NCBI RefSeq assembly: GCF_000485595.1
Contig: NW_014578230.1
Coordinates: forward strand, 1 to 34,991
DNA length: 34,991 nucleotides
Reading direction: 5' to 3'
Source: Priapulus caudatus
Taxonomy: Eukaryota; Priapulida; Priapulimorpha; Priapulimorphida; Priapulidae
Shown: in pieces, positions 10,201-22,200 of the stretch
How the letters are laid out: each line of letters opens with the position of its first letter
Position numbering within the stretch: position 1 is the first letter of the stretch
Notes under the pieces: generated by a model
Databases searched by the model: none
What the model was told of the DNA's origin: nothing
Seen by the model: only the letters and a program-made list of their open reading frames with translations
Translations under genes and position numbers: made by a program

Positions 10201-13200
10201 TCTCTCCCCCCGTCTCTATCTCTCTTTCTCTCATTTTCTTTCTTTGTCCTTTTCTTTTTATCACTTTCTCTCTCTCTGTCTCTCTTTCTCTATCCTTGTC
10301 TCTTCCCCACTCTTGCTCCTCCTGCTTTATCTTTATATATGTCTGCTTTATTCTCCTTCCCTGTATATTGTGCTCTCTGTCTTCTGTTCTGCTGTCAGCC
10401 ACGTGAAGCAGTCTTACATCCTTAATAAGTCGGCAGTGTTTTTGTGAAATCACTCCAGTCAGTGTATGCGTGAGGATTCCGTTGCAACAACGATGTCTCT
10501 GATTACACTCAACTTTAGCAGTAGCTTGCGCTGCACACACGTGAGACCCACCATTTGGGAGATTTACAGTGGTGAGTTATTCACCTAGCCTTGCAAGTGT
10601 ATCCGCATAATGTGCATGCATGGATTGATGTTGATTGGCGAAGTACAAGCGGTTTCTGCGTTCATCATTGGGCATTTTATGTCGACTCTGTGATTGGTGC
10701 AATCGTCAGGAATGAATATTGTCGGTCGACTGTTTCTATATTTTCTACTTTGCATATTATCGGTTTGAATTTGGAATGGCTGTGTAACTAACCTTTGTCT
10801 GACAGACTCCTCTGGTCAGCAAATCTACTTGGCATGCGCATATGCTTCTCTTTTCTTGTCTGCGTATGGACTTTCATTAAACCAGGAATGCAGAGGCTCA
10901 CTTCAGTTTCCGTCTGAATTGGGATATTTTATATATTGCTAAATTGCTTGGAATCAAAATATTTTCAGTATAAATGTTGCGTGTATGACAGTGCTGTAAC
11001 GCTTCGCCTGAGTTATCAGGATGTGTAGGGATCATTTTGAGTATTCAATTAGATTTTTTTCAAATTCGAAGTCTTCTTATCATGGTGGTTGCTTGGGAGT
11101 TATAGGGACAGTGATTTTCCGTGATCGCGGAAAACGGACGGAAAACACGGAAACGCGGAAAACGTTATTTGAACGTATTACAACATGGAAATTCGATAAT
11201 AGACAGTAGCATTGGTAATGATATGGTTTACATTCAGACAAGTTTCAGAGCGAATTGACTTACAATTACGACTTTTGGTAGCCTTGTGTTTCGGTGCCAA
11301 CCCAACTGTCAGTCAGTGGCCTAAAAAATACAACTACTGAAGTCAGCGGTACGTAAGCACTACCCTCGGCATGATATTCACGAATCACTAGGTTCTTTCA
11401 AAGGTTGTACCAAATACCTTTTTTTTTCATGCAAATATATGTAAATGGAATTTTGCATTTTTAGCTCATCTGACGTAGTCAGATGCAGCTTGTAGAATCG
11501 CATGATCGTCCGTCCGTCCGTCCGTCAACAGTTGGGCACAAATCTTAACCGCTCGACGTACGGTCACGATATTCGGGACGTGGGGGGGTAATCCGAAAAC
11601 GAGTTGGGATGTCGAAGCTGGGGGTCAAAGGTCAAGAGGTGTAAAAGAAGGGGGAACATTCCCTCCTTAACTTAAGGTATAGGGAGGAAATGCAGAATTG
11701 CGGCACAAATCTAAACGGCTCGACCTAGGCTCGTGATAGTCGGTGTATAGCATCATGGTAGGAAAAGCCATCACTGTGCCGAAATTGGAGGTCACAGGTC
11801 AAAGGTCAATGGGCACAGGGCAGATTTTAGACATTTTCTGAGGACATGGTCTGACGGAGCGATTGAAAAACTTTTTTGTTTCAGCGGTGACCTAGCATTT
11901 TTATAGCTTTATTGAAAGGACCATGAAATGTACTTTCTGCTGACATGCGAAGAGTAAGTGTCAGATAACCGTTTAACCCTCAAGAGGCGGGTTAAACATG
12001 GATTTGTTTACTGTTAGAAAGAATGTGACTGCCGGGTTTGCTAGTAGAATCTATACATGCCGGGATGTATGAGGCTACAATGTCACAGTGAAATTTCAAA
12101 AGCTAAATTTGGTTGAAGAAGGTTTATGCTCTTTAAATCGTATAATTTCTATGGCATTCTGTACTGTCAGTGTGTTACATGTAACGTATGCCACTGCCAG
12201 TGGTCACTGCCAGTGCATGTGGTGGTGGTACTGTGTAGTTTTTGGCTGCGTTAATTAGTTACAGGTGGCAGCTCTCTATTTCAGCTTGTAGGCTTGTGTA
12301 GGTAAATGGATGAGTGCTTACCTATTCTGTCTTGCAAATAGTTGTTGCTACTACGTACGATGGGAGCTTCCATCTTTAATCTGAAGACACTTAAACGTAC
12401 GCGCATCTCGTGGCAACTTTCATAACAATCCCAACGAACATTCCTTTGAGAAGGTTCCTGATACCATTCCTGTGCCTTCCACTGTTTCGGCGTGTATGTG
12501 ACATTTGGGATTAACAGGGTTTACTAGAATCCCACCACTCCACCACAGAGTCACCGCAGCAGACGTTAGATGAGCGCTGTCGCTCCGCGGCACTTGTTGG
12601 TGTGTACAATCTCTATGGCAAAACGGAATTTTCATTTTTTCTTGACTTTGAAACGGAATTAATGATTTTCCCAAACGGAAAAGGCAATTTTTTGAAACGG
12701 AAAATCACTGTCCCTAGAGTTACTTTTCAGTGGCCAAATAAGACTGGCAAAATAACATTACGACCTAAACCTGTGCAGTTTTTTGCCACCTTTGTGTAAA
12801 TCGTGTAAAGGCATGTTGAGCCTACCAAAATGAGGTTAGTTTTTGAAAGCAGAACATTGCTTGAAATACCAAAGATGACCAAAGAATATTTTTCATCATT
12901 TTTATTGTTTTAGACATTGTTTTTATCGAGATTATTTTTTTGATAGCATAAACGCTTTAAGATCATGGTGTTGTGGAAGAAGTCGGAACTCGGTCTGAAT
13001 AATTTTTATTCACCAACCTTTAACCCGTTCACTTGCCATAACAACGCTGTGCTGCGATGACAAGTCGTTGTAAAGGCACTTTTATGGTCATAATAAGCTG
13101 CCTCTCACGGTGCGTACCTGACGTACGTACGTACTTGCATGTGATGAAATTGGTGTTTATGGTGAGGAGCGGTGTGAGTTGCCTGGCAGTATGTCGGAAC

Positions 13201-16200
13201 AAAGGCAGCTGGGCGTGTGACACAAACCACCTGCAAGCATCCTAAATAATTCATCAGCCACCCCATGCATTCCTGCACCCCCTGTCTGCGTCCGTGTCTT
13301 GCATGGCATGATGGAGCCAGGCTGATCGAGCGTGCCGCAGCATTCTGCCAGAATAAATGGCGATTTTCGCTATGTCAGTGCTCTGTCGCTGCATTCGTTC
13401 ATTCATTGCATTCGTATTTGTTGAATATGTCGTATGTGTCACAGCACCAGCACACAGTGCTTGGCAGGCTAGGTAATTTGTTTTGGTCCAATGCCAAATC
13501 GTTTGGAGTACAGGTTTGCTTAGTGTGAGTGTTTAAATTCACGAGCTAAAACAAGTTTGTGTACCTCACTGGTTATTTAAAAGCCTTTAGATGGCCGTCA
13601 AACACTATATTGTCCCTAATGTGTCCAGCAACCTCTTGCTGTAAAAAATCGGTTGAAAATTCTTTCCTGTTTGCAAAGTTTGCAATATGTAGGAAGTGCA
13701 CAGTTCACAGAAACCCCAGGCACTATTGAAAGTTAATTGATAGTATAATAATACCCAGTATTAATTAATAAAAATGCAATTTATACAAAAAAAAATTACA
13801 ATTTAATAATATTATTTTTTGGCTTAATTATATTAGTCTGAACTCTCACTATAGTAGTCAATGACATGCTCTTAGTAACTAACGCTGTGTGACTGAATGT
13901 TGTTTGGCAGACATGAGTCGAGCGGGTTTTGTGTTGGCCGGGATCGTGATTGTGCTAGCTTCCTTCACCTTCCTCATCTACATCGATGAGGTTCTCTTCC
14001 TGAGAAAAGTACCCCAGCTGCCATCAGAACGGAAAGCTAGATACTACTTTCTGCTGGGCCTGTATCCGGTAAGTCCAGTACCCAAGCAGCTCCTTCATCT
14101 GAGTATATACATACGTACGTGTGTGTGTGCATGCATGTGTGTGGGGGGCATCAATACTAGAAGATGTGCAACTTGTAGGGTTGTGTAGCATATACAATAC
14201 TAATGGAACTACATATTATAAATGCTATATCTAAAAAGCATTGGACAATTGTTTATAGATCGTACTTTAGTAGGAAATCCATCTGCAGCAAGCTAACAGT
14301 TGTGAGATTAACAATATAAAAGTAGCCAATCTGTAACGTTAGAAATATTTTGACTATTCTGCCATTGCCAGTATCCAATGGAATGGAATTATTGGTATAT
14401 AATGAGCACACACTGCATGTATGCCACTGCTTCTATGTGCAGGTGTTTTCCTGGACATCAGTGCTTGGGTTGTTCATCCCTCGAGCATCCATACTGGCCC
14501 AACTTGTGGCAATATGGTAAGTAAGTGGTGTACTCGCTAATTAAGTTCCGTACCACTGAAAAGCAGACGTGTATATATCCGCCACCTTTCTCCTGCATAT
14601 CCTCCGCTTAGTATTGGTGGTTCGGTCGGCTAGCACACTCATTATGTTATCCTGCCAACCAATGAATCATTAGTCCTGATGTGGACGACTCATCAACGAC
14701 ATGGAACATCTGCCCAGGGAAAATAATTTGTTGCAGCAAGCAGTTTCCGCTCGGTTATATCTTAAAGTAAAACCACAAGACTTGTCAATTATTGGAATAT
14801 CAATATTGAGGATATAGCTGCAGCTGGAATACCATTGCTGCTCAGACTCTCCCCAGCTGTCTATTGATCGCCCATTATTTTTTATCGCTAGGCAAAATGT
14901 TGCCCTGGATGTGATACATATGTACACATCAAAGCTGCCGGCAACACCATCGATCTCTGTATGCCATCGAAAAAAAGGTTCTTTGGTTGGCAGAACTCGG
15001 TGCGATTCTCATTCCAAGTCACGACAACTGATTAATTCTTCATCACAAATTTTGTGCGTGAAACAAATGGCCAAGGAATTTTCTACATACCGTCCCACCC
15101 GTGTTTTGCTGGCTCCGGTTACTGTCGCTCATATATCTTGCAGCTTCAAACGGTCCGATTACAGCCACGTACAACGTTTTTTTTCTCAGTTACTTGGCAA
15201 TCTGCGTCTACCAGTTCTTTGAACTGATAGTCGACTATTTTGGTGGTAAGAAGAAGCTGTTCAACATGCTCCCTGACCATGGTATTCCGCTGAAGAGTGT
15301 TCCCCTGGGATGCTTCCTGTGCTGCTTTCAGGACCATGCCAAACTAACAAGGTGAGGTGGAGAGATAATGTGGAATGTTGAGTTGAATCGAGATGGACAG
15401 TGGTAAACGAGATGATGCAATGGTGTATATTTTGGCTTTGCGTAAAGCTCTATACATAGCCTCTATAAATAGCCTAATTTGAACTGGTGCACTACTGGAA
15501 GTGAAACTTACAGATTCTCCATAGAATATATGTACTTAAGTCAGTAGAAGCACCTGATAGAGATGGATATATGTAGTTGGCATCTGTTCATGATGTGCAG
15601 TGCTTGCAGACATTTAGGGTGACCTTTTTTTAAAATTATTTATTGACTATGGCCATGTGTGCAATTTGTGAGCAGCTGATGTGGTAAGTAATTTGCTTGA
15701 ATGATTGAGCATACTCCAGTCATTGCGTAATTTGCAAGAGATAAAAAATATCACATGCAAAGTATTTATAAAGCAATGTTATGCTCTCCCATCTAAGAAT
15801 AGGATATCATTCTAAAATTGTATTCTTTTCATAATATATATGATAGCTATAATTGGACATGGATTCCTCATGGAATCTCACTCTGATAGAAAATACACAT
15901 AGCTCTGTTAGTCATCTGTCGTTCATGTCCTTTTTTCAGGGGGAACTTTCTCCGGATGAAGAAGTTGGTGTTACAGATGGCAATTCTTCACCCGTTTCTA
16001 ATGTTTGTCGCTGCAGTATTGGAGGCAAATGGCTCATATAAACCTGGAAAAGTAAGTAGTATTAATCACATCACAACACTGTCATTGTTAGGTGTATCTG
16101 TTTCCACTTACAGGGTGACCCAAAAAAAATGCAACCCAAACAAGTGTTAATAACTTTTTTGATATTGATGTTAACCCTTTCATTTTTCAGATTTAACGAG

Positions 16201-19200
16201 GTGAATAGTTGCCAATCAGATTAGAATCAAGAGTTTTTCAAGATGCCTTGGACTCTTCGACAGAAATCATGGTCCGTGGAAACGTACTTTTCGACCAAAT
16301 CGTTCAAAACTGTACAAGCACGTTTCCAGAGGGAATTCAATTGCCGCACCTATCCAAACAAAGGACTCATTCTAAGATGGGTACAAAAGTTCAGGGTGCA
16401 TGGGACTGTCAAGAACCTCAATGCCAAAGGGAATACTCCCACACACTCAGGGAGACAAAGGAGTGCAAGGACAGAGGAGAACATCACCTCAGTCAGGACC
16501 TCGGTTGGCCGCAGTCCAAAGAAGTCGTTACGTTGGCGCAGCCAACAATGGAGCATTCCGAGCGAGTCTCTGAGGAGAATTTTGATTTAGGATCTGCATT
16601 CGTACCCATACAGGATAGAAATTAAGCATAAGCTGACCCAGATAATTCTCCTTAGAGACTCCCTCGAAATGCCCAATTGTTGGCTGCGCCAACGTAACGA
16701 CTTCTTTGGACTGCGGCCAACCGAGGTCCTGACTGAAGTGATGTTCTCCTCTGTCCTTGCACTCCTTTGTCTCCCTGAGTGTGTGGGAGTATTTCCTTTG
16801 GCATTGAGGTTCTTGACAGTCCCATGCACCCTGAACTTCTGTATCCATCTTAGAATGAGTCCTTTGTTTGGATAGGTGCGGCAATTGAATTCCCTCTTGA
16901 AACGTGCTTGTACAGTTTTGAACGATTTGGTCGAAAAGTACGTTTCCACGGACCATGATTTCTGTCGAAGAGTCCAAGGCATCTTGAAAAACTCTTGATT
17001 CTAATCTGATTGGCAACTATTCACCTCTTTAAATCTGAAAAATTAAAGGGTTAACATCAATATCAAAAAAGTTATTAACACTTGTTTGGGTTGCATTTTT
17101 TTTGGGTCACCATGTATATCAATACACAGATGTGTCTCTTTTCATTGAAGAGGTCCTTGCTAATGTCATTATCTCAAGATGAGTTAAGCAAAATATGTGC
17201 ATCAGTTTGGATTGCGTAATGAAATGTTATGTCGGTGTCATAAAGTGAGGTGTTCTTGCTGCTCGAGGGATCGAGACCGATCACTGGGGAAATCGAGCAG
17301 CTGTGACTGATTGTATGTGTGTGTGTGTCTGTGTCTTCCTGCAGATAGCACTGGATAGTGCTTACTTGTATATAACCAGCCTGGCGGGTGCGTCGACAGC
17401 CCTGGCAGTCTGGGGTCTCGTCATGTTGTACAGGTGAGAGAAAATTATGTTCATCTCTCTCTCTCTTTTTGACTTGGTGTTTTAGCAATTGATGGCATAA
17501 GCGTAGGCGTGCTGCATAAGTTTGGCATGCTGTTTAAGCTGTAGTTCTTTCTTAACCATTGACTTTAATGAAAAATTAAGAGAAATGACAATGGTAACAA
17601 TTTACTTTCATTGCTCATTTATGTCTTAGTGTGATTTTTGCATGCTCAGGTAACAAAATAGGCACAATCATTGGATTACTGCTAAATCTATAAGAAATGT
17701 ATGATTTCACATGGAGAACTATTGAAATTTCTCCCCAAATATCACTTTAAATTTTTTGAGATATAAACATTTTTATAGCTGATTCACTTAGAACGTTGAT
17801 TCGGAATGACTCAATGAAATAACAGGAACTTTGTGACATCCGGACCTATGCTCACAAATACAGTAGCTGTGGAAGTACGTCTGACTGACCCTTTAATTGA
17901 TGTTCAGGTTATCTAGGTATAACTCAATATTTACCCACCTCTCTCCGCAGTGTGGGTTTTGGCGCTAGTGTCACTATGCATACATGTAGTGCAGTCTCAG
18001 TTCCAGCTAGATGCGTCTTGATTTATAACTGAAAAGGAAAAGCACACAGTGAAAAAAAACAGGGATTGCACTCCGTATCGTCAGGATGGCAAAGCATTTA
18101 TAAGAAATATAGAATTAATTATCACTCATAGAATTCCTCCCTATTTCCCCTCTATCAAATATATTGTAAATGTACTGTAAATTATGATTTTAAACATCAA
18201 TTCTCATTCCTGTCGAGGGGAACTCCTGGGGTGGGGGGTACTAACCTTTTGTTGGGTAGGGGTACTCCACATAAATGGGAAAGCTGAGCGCAAAAAGATA
18301 GCTTATGTTCAGCAACATTTCCGCAGTTTTCCCATGTAACGGGGTTGAAAACTTTAGACGCGAGAGATGAGCGGGGAGATGAGCCGCAGATGCCTCAGTG
18401 ACCCCCCCCCCCCCCGCTTGTGCCAGATATTAAAAGGGAAATTTTCTGGACAAAAAGACTAGGCAAAAAGATGGCAAGGGAAAAATTGGGGGCCAAAAAG
18501 ATGGCTATGAAAAAATTTGAGGCAAAAAGATGGCAAGAAAAACGAAAAATTTGGGGCAATAATGCGGCACATATATATATATACGTCACTATGTGGAGTA
18601 CCCCCCCCCCCGGGGGGGGCTATAGGAAACATAATAGCGGCGTCTACACTATAGACTAAAACCCGGGTTTTTAAATCCCGCGTTTTAGTAAAACGCGCGT
18701 TTTCGGTGGTGCAGCGTCTACACTATAGACTAAAACCCGGGTTTAGTAAAACGCGATTTTTCGGTGGTGCAGCGTCTACACTGTCAAAAACCCACCTTCC
18801 GTGAATGCCGGGTTTTAAGTATTTCGGTTGTATCAAGCATATCCCCGGTATGGTTGCGCCACCTGTAGCCGAGTCTGGCGTGCAGCTAAAACGCGGGTTT
18901 TCTGTCATGTTCTGTCTACACTACGGCGCTCGACTAAAACGCGGGTTTTAGCAGAGCAAAACCCGGAAATATTGGCGGGTTTGTAAAACCCGTGTTTTTA
19001 CAAAACCCACCTCTAAAACCCGCGTTTTAGCAACAGTGTAGATGCGGTAAACCCAGGTTTTAGCATAGTGTAGACGCCGCTAATATCTATTTAAATTGGT
19101 ATTAACAAATATTCAATATGTTAATCAGTTTCATGTTATTAGATATATATAAATTATTAAAGTATATTTTTAGTTAAAATATTCATGTTAATTGTTATGT

Positions 19201-22200
19201 ATTGTGCCAACCAGCTTAAAGGCATCATTACTAGGCCCATTGATTATGCAATGTTGACGAATGCTAGAATAACTGGCACCTTGTGTAGTTAATAAGTACA
19301 TGACCTTACATCCCAAACGTGCGTATTAGTTTGTCCAATACCACTGTGATTCGGTTTACTAAGAAATGTCTAATTGAAATCCGCAGTCCAAGAAATCAGT
19401 TGTTTACAGTTTCAAACCACTGCCGGCATTATGCAATGTTGACGAATGCTAGAATAACTGGCACCTTGTGTAGTTAATAAGTACATGACCTTACATCCAT
19501 CCACTGCCTGCATTATGCAATGTTGACGAATGCTAGAATAACTGGCACCTTGTGTAGTTAATAAGTACATGACCTTACATCCAAACGCGTATTAGTTTGT
19601 CCAATACCACTGCTGGTTACTAAGAAATGTCTAATTGAAATCCGCAGTCCAAGAAATCAGTTGTTTACAGTTTCAAACCACTGCCGCGAAGCGGTGGTGA
19701 TACAGATTATAAGTGCACCGGACATTTTCGCATGCATGCTCGCCCGTACGCAATGCTATCATCAGTGATTTCATAAACACGGATGCTCGTGATAAGGAAC
19801 TTTTTGTCAGGGCTGTCCATGTGCGTCAGTGATTAGTACGTGTGTTTTACCCCATTTCCATGTTTAGTCGTGGCCGTGGTTACACCACTGACACCTCCAT
19901 TTCATCTGGCATCCAAACATACGGGCCGCACAAATGTTTACGTCATCGCTTGACTCTTGGATGACATTTACGGCACGTAAATGAATATCAACAACCGATT
20001 TCAAGTCTTGCTTGTAATGTAACAGCAGTGATATTGTACAAACTAATACAAAGGAAGGGGGAGGGGGAGGGGAGGGGAAACTAGGGGGGTCCGGGGGCCT
20101 GGTCGAATCACTGGCAGCAAGAACAAGTCCGCACCTGCAGCTACAACACACACTCATCTATTGACTATGTATAACAACATTATATATAGTTATATATAAC
20201 TACTATAACAACTATAGCTACTATAACAACTATAGCTACTATAACAACTATAACTACTATAACAACTATATATAACGTTGTTATATATATAGTCAATAGA
20301 TGCGTGTGTGCTGTAGCTGCAGGTGCGAACTTGTTCTTGCTGCCAGTGGGTCGAATGGGAATTCGTGCCGAGGTGGCCCCTCAATTGCCAGTAGCAGCAG
20401 CGCCTCCAAAGCTGACTCACTCAGCCTGTTCCTCATGTAGCCATTCCCATTTTTTTTTAAAAGAAAATATTTTTTTTTTTAATTGGGGCGGAAATAATTT
20501 AAACGTGGCGCAACGATTGAAACGGGGGGGGGGGAGTTTTCCCAAACGGGGCGGGCGCGCCCGGTTTGCGCAACGTAGGGAGAAGCCTGACAAGGTGCCA
20601 GTTACTCTAGCATTTGTCAACATTGCATAATCAATGGGCCTAGTATGCCTTTAACATTGGAACTAGTGTAAGTCTTCTTTGTTTTGATATTATTGACAGT
20701 AAATTCTGTAACATGCGTGTTGTTATGTATCATCGTCCATGTTTCTCCTGTCCCCGGCCTGCCTAGCCTGGCTACTAACGGAACCCCTATGGGACGAGAA
20801 GTGACTTCCCCCTAGAGCTTGCTCACCAGGTCCCTGTTACACGTAGGGTTGGGAACAGAAGGGTTAGTTGATTAGGCGAGGGATGGACGTCATGCCCTGC
20901 GTGCCCACGACACTACACAATTATGATGGACAGACACATATATATCACATATTATCATTATCATTAACAGGGACTTTATTCGCACATGCACCGACAAACA
21001 GACAATTCACGCCCAGTGCCCTGTCACGTGTAGGCGCACATTCCGGAATACATGTTACTGTCAGTCAGCAGTTATCTGTTCCGTGCATGCAGTTTCCGTT
21101 TATACTGGCTTACCCCTTGGGCCCATACCAAACACCCAAGCCCTCACAGCTGATCACGTGCCCGCATGCTACTAACACGTGCACAGTGAGCCTGAAAGGC
21201 CATGTATGCCAATTGCACAGCCACTAACAACAGACAGAATTATGCTGGGCAGAACAGCCATCCAGGGGCAAGTTTTCAGAAACAAAATCTGGCTTAGCAT
21301 TGGTCGTAATGTTAACAGTTTCTTATATACCATTGAGAGAAACATAGCAAGCTTTTCACGAGTTTCTGATATGCTGTGTGTAGAGGTCCGGTCTACAAGG
21401 AAAAGTTATGAAGATAGAATATAATATAGAATATAAAAGATAGAAAGAAATAGTTAAAACTAATGATAAGTCAAATTTTGTTTCTGACAACGGAGTCCCA
21501 GATTCTGGTGCCCACCCTTGCATACCGTGCTTTTACTGCAATTGCTGGGGGAGCCACCAGCTGCACGCCAGCATATCTATGCTCCCTGTAATGCATATTC
21601 TATCTACACGGAAGTGCGAAATTTCACGTTCGCGCTGACTGTGCCACGGCTTACTCTCCGCCACCATCAACCTACAATGCGTACTCACCTGGTCTGGCAA
21701 CTCCTCGCATTGGGACCAGTATTGACTTCTACTTGATCCTACGTGATCACACAAACGGCAGCTACCACTGCAGCAACCTCCCTCTCGCTTTCCTTTACCC
21801 GACCACGATAACTGCCTACTCACCAGATTCTTTGCCCACTCACTCACACACCCAAAGAAACGTGTCCGCCGCCTTTCTCGCTCGAGATTAACGTAGAAGA
21901 AAGGCCCCGTGTGATTTGCATGCAGGAATGGCACCTTGTTGCATATGTAACGTAGGCTTAATGAGCTCGCGACCTCTTGAGGTATAACCCTGGACCCCAG
22001 CCTTCTTCACACACCCAGTGTCTGCTACACATCAGTAGCTGCCTAATCCTAGTACTATAGTAGGAATATAGTAATATAGGCATTATAGCACTATAGCATT
22101 ATACATCGGGCATATATTATAGTAATATAGTACTATGTATGAACCTGAACATCTGTATTAATAGTAAGATTAATAATTCATTATTTATGTTTTGCAGATT

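Larger units (their letters stand above)
16111..17114. mobile_element. Fold-back mariner remnant in OST-alpha intron 5
   Basis: TA dinucleotides at 16109-16110 and 17115-17116 flank termini CAGGGTGACCC and CATGGTGACCC, the layout of Tc1/mariner elements. The element is two inverted copies of the same 5' half: the left arm to about 16640, the right arm from 17114 back to about 16648. Arms are nearly identical. Each codes the N-terminal helix-turn-helix region of a mariner-type transposase, starting MPWTLRQKSW at 16243 (+) and 16982 (-), through NCRTYPNKG, ILRW and SLRRI. The catalytic part is missing. Confidence 0.9.

Noticed and set aside
10010-10447. 145-codon ORF on + and 159-codon ORF on - (10061-10540)
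   Set aside because: Both are translations of the CT/CA microsatellite; only the exon 1b segment at 10493-10571 on + has splice signals and homology.
13889-14188. Reading exon 2 as a stand-alone 99-codon gene
   Set aside because: The last 40 codons run through the GTAAGT donor into intron sequence with a GT microsatellite.
15101-15189. Open frame upstream of exon 4 (ATG at 15101) or an acceptor CTTGCAG near 15150
   Set aside because: These acceptors put exon 4 out of phase with exon 3 or add residues that break the IPR-to-FGGK spacing; the CTCAG acceptor at 15189 fits both.
21533-21934. 133-codon - strand ORF in intron 6
   Set aside because: No recognisable motif and low-complexity basic segments; both strands are open because the block is GC-richer.
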